Counted from the first letter of the stretch, positions 1 through 8,308 are shown. The stretch: 24,770 bases of DNA from Phycisphaerae bacterium (GCA_002683195.1 NYSW01000107.1:1-24770), one strand, 5' to 3'. Numbers and translations: made by a program. Notes: a model not told the origin generated them from the letters alone.

Positions 1-1
1 C

Positions 2-94
2 ACCCCGAGTGCCGACCTCAACGGCGACGGCGTGGTCAACGGTTCCGACATGGGCATCATGTTCGGTGCCTGGGGCACCGACGGCAACCTCTGA
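2..94 (+). CDS. C-terminal end of a dockerin-like-tailed secreted protein (5' truncated)
   Basis: Only the last 30 codons and the TGA stop lie in the window; the start is off the left edge. The visible residues contain ADLNGDGVVNGSDMGIMFG followed by AWGT, a single Ca-binding-loop motif of the dockerin type (D-x-N-x-D-G-x-V-x-x-x-D). The DNA and protein closely match the C-terminus of the next gene (ends 3010), including the GIM-FGAWGT block. It is therefore inferred to be the tail of another member of the same secreted family. Nothing can be said about its main domain. The tail ends a few residues after the motif, with no hydrophobic anchor or PEP-CTERM-like sequence. Confidence 0.75.
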   Translation, partial: TPSADLNGDGVVNGSDMGIMFGAWGTDGNL

Positions 95-775
95 ATCTGG
101 ATCAGAGACCGCCGGGTGAGAAGAGTGAACTTCAAGTCATGCTTCCGCCTTTCTGCATCGGTAGCGTCGGCACGTTCGCGCGAATGGTTTTCGGAGCAGC
201 CCTCGTATCGTCATTCGACACGTTGTGGATGTCCAGAGTGGTTCCATCTGGAGCCGGTTTGTTCGGTTGCTCCGAGTTCACGTGCCGTGGATTTGAGGAC
301 GACCGCGACCTCGATCCGAAAAAAGACTTCGCCTCTGCATGGTTCCCGACTCACCCTCGGGTGGCCAGCACGAAAACGCTTTTGACGGAACAGGGGTCGG
401 ATATGGACCCCAAGCGTCGATTTCAACCGCGGCCGTGTGGGAATCGGTGGGGGGGACCAACAGCAAGCCCGGAATTCCGATCAGAAGTCAATTGGCCCGC
501 GCGGGAAGTGCAATGGCGCCTGCACGTCGGAATTCAACTGGAGAATGGTCGTCCAAAGGTCCGGGACCGTTGGGGTTCGTGGTCAATCCAGATTGAATGT
601 CGGTCCGGTATTGGAAGGCACCGCGCCGACCAATGGAAAAGTCCTGGGTAAGTGTCTAATCCTTGCGGCTCGTGGTAGTTGGGAACGGTGGTGTTTAGGT
701 TCCTCTTTTGTTTCGGGAGCCCCGCTGCCGATTTTTCGGGAGTGGCCGTGGGTGTGATTCCGAAGGCGAAACTGA
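95..775. other. 681-base intergenic stretch with no recognisable gene
   Basis: Several short open frames exist here in overlapping frames (for example 139-651, 437-757 and 339-596 on the + strand). None has a recognisable motif, a good ribosome-binding site or a composition like the neighbouring genes. No tRNA, terminator with a T-run, or array of repeats was seen. It may hold the promoter and a long leader for the gene at 776, or decayed remains of a gene. Confidence 0.4.
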
Positions 776-3010
776 ATGAGACCTCAGAGAAGTTTGATGA
801 AGTCTTTACACATAGTTTTCCTCGCCGTGGTGGCAGGTCCGTTCTTGTTTTCTCAAGCCCTGGCCGGGGAAATCACGGTTTGCCAGAGTGGATGTGATTT
901 TTCAAGTGTGAACGCCGCGATCGCGAGTGCGGTTCCGGGCGACGTCATCGCGATCTCGGCGGGACGGCATTTCGAAGGGTCGGTCATCGACACCCTGGGC
1001 AAGCCGATCACTCTCCGGGGCGTCGCTGACCTGGACGGCGACGGCGTTCCAGAAACGATTCTGGATGGCGGAGACGCTCATCGCGTCCTCATCTGCCAGC
1101 AGAACGAGACCGTGGCAACCAGGTTCGAGAGTCTGGTGATCGAGCGTGGCAGAACGACCAGTTCGTCCGGCGGCGGTGGCATGTACAACGACGGTGGGAG
1201 CCCGACCTTCACCGATTGCTTCTTCAAGGACAACCGGGCGACCGGTGGCGGTGGAGGAATGATCAACACCTCTGACGGGAATCCAGTGCTGAAAGATTGC
1301 ACGTTTGTGGGAAACTCCGCTCCACTCGGTGGCGGGATGTGCAACGACCGAGGTGGACCCGTCCTCACGCGATGTCTCTTCACGAACAACACGGCCAGCC
1401 GCGATGGCGGGGCGATGTTCAACACGGATAGCGATATCACGATGACTTCCTGCATCATCACGCTCAACGCCGCCGGGAATTCCGGCGGCGGAGCGTTCGA
1501 TCGGGGTGGAAGCTCGCAAATCACCAATTGCAGGATCACCGAGAACTCCGCCGGAGACTTCGGCGGTGGTTTGTACAGCGACGGGAACGCGACTTCGCTG
1601 AACGACTCCTTCGTCTGTGGTAACACAGTTGGTGGATTCAGTTCTGACGGCAACCAGATCGAAGGTGACCCGATCACCGCGTCGAGCTCCAACAACTTCA
1701 TTCGTGGCGACTGTGACTTCTGTGAAGATGCCGACCAGGCGCCGGACTTGAATCCTGTGATGAATCAAGACGGCTCGAGGACCTATTGGTGCGGAAACAA
1801 CATGCAGTGGGGGATCCAGCAGGCGATCGATGACGCAAACCCAGGTGACATCATCGTGGTGCGCGGAGGTGACTATGTGACCAACCTGGTGATCGACAAG
1901 CCTGATCTGACCGTTCGCCCATTTCTCTGTCTGAGTGGTGAGTGGGAGATCGTGAACTTCTGGAACCCGACACAAGGTCCGGAGGCGGAGGACGGCTGGG
2001 CGGTCTTCATCGGTGAAGACACCGAGAACACGGCGATCGGTCGGCCCGCATCCACGAGGCAGCTAGTCAGTGGGTACGTCTCGGAATCCACGGTCATTCC
2101 CGGTGAGTACGCGAATCCGGCGGGAACACCGATCGCGGTTGGTGACGCCGTTGGTGTCTGCTTCACATTCTGGAGTCGCTCGGTGGACAGCACCGGCATC
2201 ATGAGCGCCGGTGGGCGAGCAACGGTCGCGAATTGCGTCTTCACGTCACAGAGTGGATTCGGAGCAGGGGTGATGTTGACGGGGGCCGCCAACAACACGG
2301 CATTGGTCGATTGCGTCTTCGAGAATCTCTACGCGAATGGTTCGACTCTTCGGTCGAATGTGCCTGGTCTCGGCCTTCCGAATTACTGCATCTCGATCCA
2401 CACCTCGACCGGCGGAACCATGGAATACACATTCTCGGGATGCACCGTGCGAGACAATCGTGGTGAATCCATCATCTATCAGGACGGTGGTGGTGGTTCG
2501 TGGAATCAAAGTCTGATCGTGGAAAATGATTCCGGTGTGAATTACAGCGGAGTGATCACCCTTCAAGGATGCAACCCACATTTCACAAGGGTCAATTTCC
2601 GGGACAATTTTTCGGGCTATGGCACCGTCTTCATGAATGGGGTCGGGGTCAACAGTCTGGATGGCGTCCGTTTCTCTGGCTGTGGCTTCGAAAGGAACTT
2701 GACCATCGATCAGCAGTGGGGTGGCGTGATCTATGCGGAAGACGCAGTGTCGTCGAGTGGAATGCCACCGAAGGTCTTCTTTGACGACTGTCGCGTGGCC
2801 GGAAACAACGGGAATGTGGAGCTGGATCCCGACGACTTCGTCACTCCATGGTTCCCGGCCTATCGTCAGGGCGATTCCAATGAGGAAGCCCTGAACGCCT
2901 CGGAGGAAGGTACCTGTGATCCGAGCGCCGACCTGAACGGTGATGGCATCGTGGGCGGAGCGGACATGGGCATCATGCTCGGTGCCTGGGGCACCGGAGG
3001 AACCCCCTGA
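776..3010 (+). CDS. Secreted parallel beta-helix protein with Pmp-like repeats, a second helix module and a dockerin-like tail
   Basis: This is a predicted exported protein of 744 residues. The N-terminus has a signal peptide (hydrophobic IVFLAVVAGPFLF, likely cut near ALA-GE). Residues about 32-310 form a right-handed beta-helix-like domain. It opens with a pectate-lyase-like pattern (VNAAIASAVPGDVI) and contains six GGGM/FxxN coils at residues 132-283, resembling the chlamydial Pmp repeat. Residues about 320-700 form a second module that is colinear with the whole mature part of the downstream protein (3290-4657), with shared blocks such as YWCGNNMQW, GESIIYQ and SGYGTVF. Residues 714-744 carry a single dockerin-like motif beginning CDPSADLNGDG. 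ATG 797 (MKSLHIVF) is an alternative start that also gives a good signal peptide. Function is unknown; a surface or extracellular adhesive or glycan-binding role is plausible. Confidence 0.85.
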   Translation: MRPQRSLMKSLHIVFLAVVAGPFLFSQALAGEITVCQSGCDFSSVNAAIASAVPGDVIAISAGRHFEGSVIDTLGKPITLRGVADLDGDGVPETILDGGDAHRVLICQQNETVATRFESLVIERGRTTSSSGGGGMYNDGGSPTFTDCFFKDNRATGGGGGMINTSDGNPVLKDCTFVGNSAPLGGGMCNDRGGPVLTRCLFTNNTASRDGGAMFNTDSDITMTSCIITLNAAGNSGGGAFDRGGSSQITNCRITENSAGDFGGGLYSDGNATSLNDSFVCGNTVGGFSSDGNQIEGDPITASSSNNFIRGDCDFCEDADQAPDLNPVMNQDGSRTYWCGNNMQWGIQQAIDDANPGDIIVVRGGDYVTNLVIDKPDLTVRPFLCLSGEWEIVNFWNPTQGPEAEDGWAVFIGEDTENTAIGRPASTRQLVSGYVSESTVIPGEYANPAGTPIAVGDAVGVCFTFWSRSVDSTGIMSAGGRATVANCVFTSQSGFGAGVMLTGAANNTALVDCVFENLYANGSTLRSNVPGLGLPNYCISIHTSTGGTMEYTFSGCTVRDNRGESIIYQDGGGGSWNQSLIVENDSGVNYSGVITLQGCNPHFTRVNFRDNFSGYGTVFMNGVGVNSLDGVRFSGCGFERNLTIDQQWGGVIYAEDAVSSSGMPPKVFFDDCRVAGNNGNVELDPDDFVTPWFPAYRQGDSNEEALNASEEGTCDPSADLNGDGIVGGADMGIMLGAWGTGGTP
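1169..1624 (+). repeat. Six degenerate GGGM...FxxN coil repeats in the coding sequence
   Basis: Residues 132-283 of the protein starting at 776 are built from about six units of roughly 25 residues. Each begins with a glycine-rich GGGM/GGAM/GGGL block and ends near FKDN, FVGN, FTNN, ITLN, ITEN or VCGN. This GG-x-x / F-x-x-N spacing is the hallmark of polymorphic outer membrane protein repeats on beta-helices. The downstream paralog lacks this block. Confidence 0.7.
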
Positions 3011-3076
3011 TTTCAGGGGTGATTTGATCGGACAGGGCGCCCTCGGATGCTCCTCGAACCCGACCAGATCAGGAGG

Positions 3077-3105
3077 CCGGTCCCGCAAGGGGCCGGTCTT
3101 TTTTT
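3077..3105 (+). terminator. Rho-independent terminator
   Basis: An 8-bp GC stem (3077-3084 with 3089-3096, one G-U pair) closes a GCAA tetraloop and is followed by a TC and a run of seven T (3099-3105). It lies 66 bases after the stop of the beta-helix gene and is the clearest intrinsic terminator on the + strand of the window. It separates the two paralogous beta-helix genes into different transcripts. Confidence 0.85.
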
Positions 3106-3235
3106 GTTCCGATTCGGAGGTCCGGGGTCGGATCGGTAGGGCCGATATCGGTGGTCCCAGAACGTTTGGTACGGGGAGTCAAGGTCAGTAATCAGCGTGC
3201 TTTGCGCGCGGTTCGAACCCGGGTTTGAATTCTCG

Positions 3236-3264
3236 TTGAACGGGCGCAGATCGAGTGCTAGCCT
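3236..3264 (+). promoter_or_regulatory. Candidate sigma-70-type promoter for the second beta-helix gene
   Basis: TTGAAC at 3236-3241 and TAGCCT at 3259-3264 are separated by 17 bases. The -10 is preceded by TGC, giving an extended -10 (TGnTAGCCT). Transcription would start near 3271, leaving a leader of about 19 bases before ATG 3290. The same TGCTAG core occurs before dus and rnr in this window. Confidence 0.5.
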
Positions 3265-3289
3265 CGAGTGAGGAACCCTTACTTCACCG

Positions 3290-4657
3290 ATGAGCATTTG
3301 TGCACTCACAGGTACCCGCGCGGGCGTCAAGATCCTCTGGTCAGGGTTGATGCTTTTGCTCGTATTGAGCACCCGGTCCGAAGCCCAGGATTGGCCCGAT
3401 CCCAATCCCGTTCGGCAGTCGGACGGTTCCCTCCTCTATTGGTGTGGGAACAACATGCAGTGGGATATTCAAGAGGCCATCGATGCGGCGGTCCCCGGAG
3501 ACACGGTGGTCATTCGGGGAGGAGACTACGTGGACAGCCTGACGGTGAATACGCCGAATCTGACCATTCGACCGTTCGTCGACTCGTCGGGGAGGTGGGA
3601 GGCCGTGACCCTCTGGAACCCCACGAAGGGCCCGCAAGCGGAGAACGGCTGGGCACTGAAGATCGGATCAAACTCGGACAACACCTACATCGGCCGGCCT
3701 CGACAGTACCGGCAGCTGGAGAATGGATTTGTTTCGCTGACAATGGTGGTACCGGGCGAGTACCTCGCGGATTCGGGCGAGCCGGCCATGACGGTCGCCG
3801 ACGTGACCGGCGATTGCTTCCTGTTTCGGAGCCGTTCCATCGACTGCACCGGGGTTCTGAGTGAGGATGGCAAGGCCACGGTCGAGAACTGCGTGTTCAC
3901 GAGCGGCAGCGGGTTCGGAGGCGGTGTCGTGCTTTACGGAACCGCAAACACCACCGCGTTCGTCGATTGCGAATTCCATGGACTGTTCGCGAGCGGCGTG
4001 AGCCTCCGTACCGACGTGGCGGGCCTGGATGTTCCGAACTATGCCATCAGCATTCTGGGCGGCGTCGGCGTGATGAATCCGACCTTCTCGGCCTGCGTGG
4101 TTCGAGACAACATCGGTGAGTCGATCATCTATCAGACGGGCGGCACCGGTTCTTGGACGGGCGGAGTCGTTCGGGACAATCAGTCGGAAACCAATTTCGC
4201 CGGAGCGATCACGATTCTTGGCGGCGCGCCGGCATTCAGTCGCGTCAGGTTCGATTCGAACGTGTCCGGCTATGGCACGGTCTTCTTTAACGGCCTCGGC
4301 GCCTCGGACCTGGTGCCGCTCCGATTCGAGCATTGCGAGTTCATCGATAACACCACGATCGATGGGCAGTACGGAGGGGTGCTGTACGCGATCGATGAAT
4401 CCGGCGAGGGGACGCCACCCAAGGTGATGTTCGATGGCTGCCGAATCGACCGTAACAACGGGTATCCCGGATTCTCGCAGGAGGACATCGTGACCACCTA
4501 TTCGCCGAATTATCGTCAGGGTCGGCGCAATGCATCGGTGTTCGACGAAGAGCTGGGCTGTCAGAAGAGCGGTGACCTTGATGGGAATGGAGTCGTCGAC
4601 GGAGCAGATCTGGGGATCCTGTTCACGATCTGGGGCACCACCGGGCAGATCCCCTGA
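3290..4657 (+). CDS. Secreted beta-helix protein with dockerin-like C-terminus, paralog of the upstream gene
   Basis: The predicted exported protein has 455 residues. Residues 1-32 form a signal peptide (core LWSGLMLLLVLST, cut after SEA). The mature protein starts QDWPDPNPV and aligns end to end with the C-terminal part of the 744-residue neighbour. Shared features are the YWCGNNMQW block, the AIDAAVPGDTVVIRGGDYV first strand, cysteine-containing coils such as VENCVFTSGSGFGGGV, and a Tyr-Arg-Gln-Gly block before the tail. Residues about 428-450 hold the dockerin-like motif GDLDGNGVVDGADLGILF. The fold is inferred as a parallel beta-helix. No catalytic motif was recognised, so enzymatic activity is not claimed. 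It has its own promoter and follows a terminator, so it is probably expressed independently of the upstream paralog. Confidence 0.85.
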   Translation: MSICALTGTRAGVKILWSGLMLLLVLSTRSEAQDWPDPNPVRQSDGSLLYWCGNNMQWDIQEAIDAAVPGDTVVIRGGDYVDSLTVNTPNLTIRPFVDSSGRWEAVTLWNPTKGPQAENGWALKIGSNSDNTYIGRPRQYRQLENGFVSLTMVVPGEYLADSGEPAMTVADVTGDCFLFRSRSIDCTGVLSEDGKATVENCVFTSGSGFGGGVVLYGTANTTAFVDCEFHGLFASGVSLRTDVAGLDVPNYAISILGGVGVMNPTFSACVVRDNIGESIIYQTGGTGSWTGGVVRDNQSETNFAGAITILGGAPAFSRVRFDSNVSGYGTVFFNGLGASDLVPLRFEHCEFIDNTTIDGQYGGVLYAIDESGEGTPPKVMFDGCRIDRNNGYPGFSQEDIVTTYSPNYRQGRRNASVFDEELGCQKSGDLDGNGVVDGADLGILFTIWGTTGQIP

Positions 4658-4687
4658 TCGGGGCGGCCCGCTGGTTCGGCTTCGAGA

Positions 4688-4693
4688 TAGGCT
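4688..4693 (+). promoter_or_regulatory. -10-like hexamer placed 6 bases before the sulfatase ATG
   Basis: TAGGCT at 4688-4693 is followed by six bases and then ATG 4700. If used as a -10 element, transcription would begin at or next to the start codon, giving a leaderless message. The GAGG touching the ATG is too close to serve as a Shine-Dalgarno sequence. No convincing -35 is seen. Confidence 0.35.
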
Positions 4694-4699
4694 TCGAGG

Positions 4700-6202
4700 A
4701 TGATCTCTCCTCGGACACATCGTTTTTCGCGGTTTCAATGCATCGCCACCGGGCGAGCCATCGCATGGGCCATCGCATGCGGATGTGCAAGCGGGGTCAC
4801 GCAGGCGGCCCCTCCGAACGTGGTGATCGTGTTCACCGATGATCAGGGATGGGGGGATCTATCCTGTCAGGGTTCCACGGAAATTCCCACCCCGAACATC
4901 GATCGCCTTGCCGAAGAAGGCATGCGTTTCACTGACTTCTACGCGAGTCAGCCGGTGTGTTCCGCATCCCGTGCCTCGTTGCTCACCGGGTGCTACGCCA
5001 ACCGACTTGGAATCCGCGGGGCGCTGGTCCCCAGCACCCGGCATGGCGTCGATCCGGATGAGACGACGATCGCCGACGCACTGAAGCCACTCGGATACTC
5101 CACCGCTTGTTTCGGGAAGTGGCACCTCGGTCATCTCGACCCGTTTCTGCCGACCGCCCAGGGATTCGACGAGTACTACGGGATCCCCTATTCGAACGAC
5201 ATGTGGCCGGGGCATCCTGAATCTCCGAAAGCCTGGCCACGCCTGCCCATCTACGCTGGTGATTCCCTATCCGGGTGCAAGCCGGTCGACTTCATCGATG
5301 ACCTGGATGGTCAGGACCGGATCACTCGCGAATTGACGACCAGGGCGGTCGACTTCATCGAACGAAATTCGACAAGCCCGTTCTTTCTCTACCTCCCGCA
5401 TTCGATGCCTCATGTGCCACTCGGAGCCGGACCGGCGTTCCGGCAGAGCACGGACTTCGGCCCCTACGGTGACGTCATCCGGGAGATCGATTGGTCCGTT
5501 GGTCGCATCCGAGCCGAGCTCGAACGGCAAGGCGTGCTCGATCGGACGATCTTCATCTTCACCAGTGACAATGGCCCCTGGCTCAACTACGGCGACCACG
5601 CGGGCACGACGGGCGGACTTCGCGAGGGCAAGGGAACGACGTTCGAGGGTGGTGTCCGAGTTCCAATGGTGGTGAGGTATCCACCATTGGTGCCTCCTGC
5701 GTCGATCTGTGAAAATCCCGCGATGATGATCGACATCCTTCCCACGCTGATCGAGATCACCGGAGCGGAGGCGCCAGCACGCAAGATCGACGGACGGAGC
5801 ATCCTCCCGCTCTGGCGCGGAGACGCGGAGGCGGAGGATCCGCACGAAGCCATGTTCTTCTGGTACCGGAAAGATGAATTGCAGGCGATGAGGATGGGCC
5901 GGTGGAAGATGCACTTCCCTCACGTCTACCGATCGCTCGAAGGCCGGCCCCCCGGAAACAACGGGCGCCCGGCGAAGTACACCTATGGAATCAAGATCGA
6001 ACAATCGCTCTATGATCTCGAAGAGGATCCCGCGGAATCGCGGAACATCATCGCCGATCATCCCGAGGTGGTGGAGCGGATGAATGCTCTGGCCGATGAT
6101 GCTCGCCGACGATTGGGAGATACCCTGACCAAGGCGATCGGTTCCGAGGTGAGGCCATCGCGGGTGGTGCGGAGAGAATCGGATTCGGAATCAGAGCGTT
6201 GA
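4700..6202 (+). CDS. Exported formylglycine-dependent sulfatase (arylsulfatase A-like)
   Basis: This is a sulfatase of 500 residues that hydrolyses sulfate esters. A basic N-region and hydrophobic AIAWAIACGCASGV segment ending near TQAA form a signal peptide, so the enzyme should act outside the cytoplasm. Metal-binding FTDDQGWGD lies at residues 45-53. The sulfatase signature CSASRASLLTG starts at Cys87, the residue normally converted to formylglycine. FGKWHLGH, a later TSDNGPW and GGLREGKGTTFEGG complete the type I sulfatase pattern. The maturase (FGE or anSME) is not in the window. The length is normal for the family. The stop TGA overlaps the ATG of the next gene by one base, indicating cotranscription and coupling. 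The substrate cannot be assigned; the planctomycete context suggests algal or animal sulfated glycans, but aryl sulfates remain possible. Confidence 0.92.
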   Translation: MISPRTHRFSRFQCIATGRAIAWAIACGCASGVTQAAPPNVVIVFTDDQGWGDLSCQGSTEIPTPNIDRLAEEGMRFTDFYASQPVCSASRASLLTGCYANRLGIRGALVPSTRHGVDPDETTIADALKPLGYSTACFGKWHLGHLDPFLPTAQGFDEYYGIPYSNDMWPGHPESPKAWPRLPIYAGDSLSGCKPVDFIDDLDGQDRITRELTTRAVDFIERNSTSPFFLYLPHSMPHVPLGAGPAFRQSTDFGPYGDVIREIDWSVGRIRAELERQGVLDRTIFIFTSDNGPWLNYGDHAGTTGGLREGKGTTFEGGVRVPMVVRYPPLVPPASICENPAMMIDILPTLIEITGAEAPARKIDGRSILPLWRGDAEAEDPHEAMFFWYRKDELQAMRMGRWKMHFPHVYRSLEGRPPGNNGRPAKYTYGIKIEQSLYDLEEDPAESRNIIADHPEVVERMNALADDARRRLGDTLTKAIGSEVRPSRVVRRESDSESER

Positions 6203-7761
6203 TGGAAACCGGAGGCGATGCAGTTCTGGTCTGTGGTGCGGGGCCGGCAGGGCTGGTCACCGCCATCGAACTGGCGCGTCGGGGGGTCGAAGTGGAGATC
6301 GTCGATGCGGCGGCGACGGCATCACCGTTATCCAAGGCCGCCATCATCTGGCGTCGAACGCTCGAGGTCCTTCACGGCGCCGTTCCAGTCCGGAATTTCC
6401 TGGAGCCCGGTCGAGTGATGGCGGGAATCCGCTTGGAGGCTGAAGGTCGCCTTCTACGAGAGGTGCCGTTTCATCAGGATTCCCACCTCTTCCCGCCGGG
6501 TGTCCTTCTGCCGCAATACGAGACGGAGCGGATTCTCACTCGAAGGCTTGAGGATCTGGGGGTGAGGTTGCAGCGTGGTGTTCGGGTCGCGGAAATCGTC
6601 TCCCGGGATTCCGAAGGAGTGACGGTCCGCCTCGACGACTCGGGTGAAACGAGGACGAAACGCTACGACTGGTTGGTCGGAACGGACGGCGCTCATTCGA
6701 CGATTCGACATCAGCTGGGGTTGGATTTTCCTGGAGTATCGATCAATCGTCGTTGGGTTCTCGCTGATCTTCAGTTCTCGAACGCCGGCCCCGAGGACCA
6801 CATCCGGATGTTCGTCGGTCGTGATGGGATGGCGGGGTTGTTTCCCTACGGAGGCGGCCGATGGCGTTTGGTGGCCGATGGTGGATCAGTCGCCTCGGAT
6901 ACGCCACGCCGTGACCCCGACCGTTCGGAAGTCGAAGAGATACTTGAATCCCGGACGAAGCTGACCTGGCAGATCGAATCGACTCCCTGGCTGGCCGAAT
7001 TTCGGGTGAACGAACGACAGGTCGAGCGGTATCGACATGGTCGGATCCTGCTGGCAGGGGATGCGGCCCACGTCCACAGCCCGGCTGGAGGGCAGGGGAT
7101 GAACACCAGTATTCAGGATGCGGTGAATCTGGCCTGGAAGCTGGCACTGGTACGGAATGGCAAGGCATCAGAGGACTTGATCGACACCTACGACGGTGAA
7201 CGGCACGAGGTGGCCGCGGCGGTGCTTCGCGGATCGGGTCGGCTGTTGCAGGTGGCGATGAATCGAACGCGGCCGGTCTCGATGGCGAAACGATGGATCC
7301 TGCCGACCCTGCTGGGCGTCGGTCGGATTCAGCGCGAAGCGGTCCGCCGTTTGTCGGAGATCGATGTTCACTATCACGGTGGTCCGCTGGGAATCGAACC
7401 GGGGGATCGCTGGATCGGCCGCCGGTGCCCCGACGTCCAGATTGGTGACCCGAAGATCTCGGTCTACGAGCGGCTCCGAGATCCGGGATTCAAGATCTTC
7501 GAACTGGGACGGTCGCGAGTGCCGGACGTCGACGACCGAGGTGGCTTGCTTGCGGGACCCGGTCTTGATCTCGGTTGGGAATCCCACGTCGCTCCAAGCG
7601 GTGGGATCTCCGATGAAGCTCAAGCGTTCGCATCGGCTCTGGATGTGTCATCCGGAACCATGGTGGTGGTGCGGCCCGACGGCTATCTCGGTCCGGTGAC
7701 CGCGGACCCGGAGCGAATCCGAATCTGGTTTCAATCGCTTCGCGGACGGTCTGCTGGATGA
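6202..7761 (+). CDS. FAD-dependent aromatic-ring monooxygenase (PheA/TfdB type)
   Basis: This is a class A flavoprotein hydroxylase of 519 residues that would use FAD and NAD(P)H to hydroxylate an aromatic or polyketide-like substrate in the cytoplasm. It shows the Rossmann GAGPAG motif at residues 12-17, the DG motif (WLVGTDGAHSTIR) and the GD motif (GRILLAGDAAHVHSPAGGQG, about residues 280-297). The C-terminal region of about 140 residues resembles the thioredoxin-like domain of phenol hydroxylases. ATG 6202 overlaps the sulfatase stop (TGATG), so it is chosen over the TTG one codon earlier. No signal peptide is present, unlike its operon partner. The true substrate is unknown. It ends one base before the convergent lipoprotein gene. 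Confidence 0.88.
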   Translation: METGGDAVLVCGAGPAGLVTAIELARRGVEVEIVDAAATASPLSKAAIIWRRTLEVLHGAVPVRNFLEPGRVMAGIRLEAEGRLLREVPFHQDSHLFPPGVLLPQYETERILTRRLEDLGVRLQRGVRVAEIVSRDSEGVTVRLDDSGETRTKRYDWLVGTDGAHSTIRHQLGLDFPGVSINRRWVLADLQFSNAGPEDHIRMFVGRDGMAGLFPYGGGRWRLVADGGSVASDTPRRDPDRSEVEEILESRTKLTWQIESTPWLAEFRVNERQVERYRHGRILLAGDAAHVHSPAGGQGMNTSIQDAVNLAWKLALVRNGKASEDLIDTYDGERHEVAAAVLRGSGRLLQVAMNRTRPVSMAKRWILPTLLGVGRIQREAVRRLSEIDVHYHGGPLGIEPGDRWIGRRCPDVQIGDPKISVYERLRDPGFKIFELGRSRVPDVDDRGGLLAGPGLDLGWESHVAPSGGISDEAQAFASALDVSSGTMVVVRPDGYLGPVTADPERIRIWFQSLRGRSAG

Positions 7762-7762
7762 T

Positions 7763-8251
7763 TCAGAAGCGATCTTCCGACGGAATCGAGATCGTGCCCA
7801 GGAGCGGTGATTCGTCGCCGATCTGAAACTGAACCAGGACCGCCGGGGTCGGACGTTCGGTTCGGAAGAAGCCGCCGGCCACGGGTGTCTCGCCCCATTG
7901 ATCGAAGAAATCCCCGAACCAGAGCTTCTGAGTGGTCCCCGGTTCGAAGCGGTCGACGTGAATCATGTATCGACGGTTCACCCAGACATCAAAGTCTTCG
8001 AAGGTCTGGGGAGAGGCGTTCACCATGATCAGATTTCCGCCGTCGCGAAAGACCTGCACTTCGATGACCTGGCCTTGAGCGAGTTTCGTCGGATATGGCT
8101 GGGTCGCCTGAGAGGGAACGTAGCGTCGGCCACCGCATCCCATCGTGCAGGTGAGGGCGAAGGCGAGCGTGAGGGCGGTGCCCTGCAGCATTCCGATGCC
8201 GCGGCGGTCGGAACAGGGTGGCCGAGACGGGTGGGGGAGATCGTGTTCCAT
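7763..8251 (-). CDS. Small putative lipoprotein of unknown function
   Basis: The product is 162 residues. After an Arg-containing N-region comes a hydrophobic stretch (MLQGTALTLAFALTC) ending TMGC-GG, which resembles a lipoprotein signal with Cys at the cleavage site, although the -3 residue is not the usual Leu. The mature part is beta-rich and aromatic (QVIEVQVFRDGGNLIMVN, YMIHVDRFEPGT, KLWFGDFFD). No domain was recognised. The start at ATG 8251 is preferred because a -10-like TACGAT lies 8 bases before it. ATG 8191 is an alternative, while longer frames reaching 8497 would overlap the dus gene and are unlikely. The gene converges on the monooxygenase with a single base between the two stops. 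Confidence 0.65.
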   Translation of the reverse strand: MEHDLPHPSRPPCSDRRGIGMLQGTALTLAFALTCTMGCGGRRYVPSQATQPYPTKLAQGQVIEVQVFRDGGNLIMVNASPQTFEDFDVWVNRRYMIHVDRFEPGTTQKLWFGDFFDQWGETPVAGGFFRTERPTPAVLVQFQIGDESPLLGTISIPSEDRF

Positions 8252-8259
8252 CGATGGAC

Positions 8260-8265
8260 ATCGTA
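8260..8265 (-). promoter_or_regulatory. -10-like TACGAT before the lipoprotein start
   Basis: On the - strand TACGAT (8265 to 8260) is followed by 8 bases and ATG 8251, with no Shine-Dalgarno sequence. It fits the near-leaderless arrangement seen at four other genes here and sits back to back with the dus promoter. Confidence 0.3.
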
Positions 8266-8293
8266 TCGGGGGAGCGGCTTCCGCACCCTCGCC

Positions 8294-8302
8294 TGCTAGG
8301 AT
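8294..8302 (+). promoter_or_regulatory. Extended -10 element 6 bases before the dus ATG
   Basis: TGC-TAGGAT (8294-8302) is followed by exactly six bases and ATG 8309. This predicts transcription starting at or beside the A of the ATG. No clear -35 or Shine-Dalgarno sequence is seen. The same TGCTAG core and 6-base spacing occur at rnr. Confidence 0.45.
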
Positions 8303-8308
8303 CCGGGA

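Noticed and set aside
902..1975. 357-codon - strand open frame inside the beta-helix gene
   Set aside because: It is opposite a gene with a signal peptide, repeats and a paralog, so it is a shadow.
3201..3235. TTCGAAC flanked by G/C bases, like a tRNA T-loop
   Set aside because: The flanking bases do not make a five-pair T-stem, and no anticodon or acceptor arm fits upstream.
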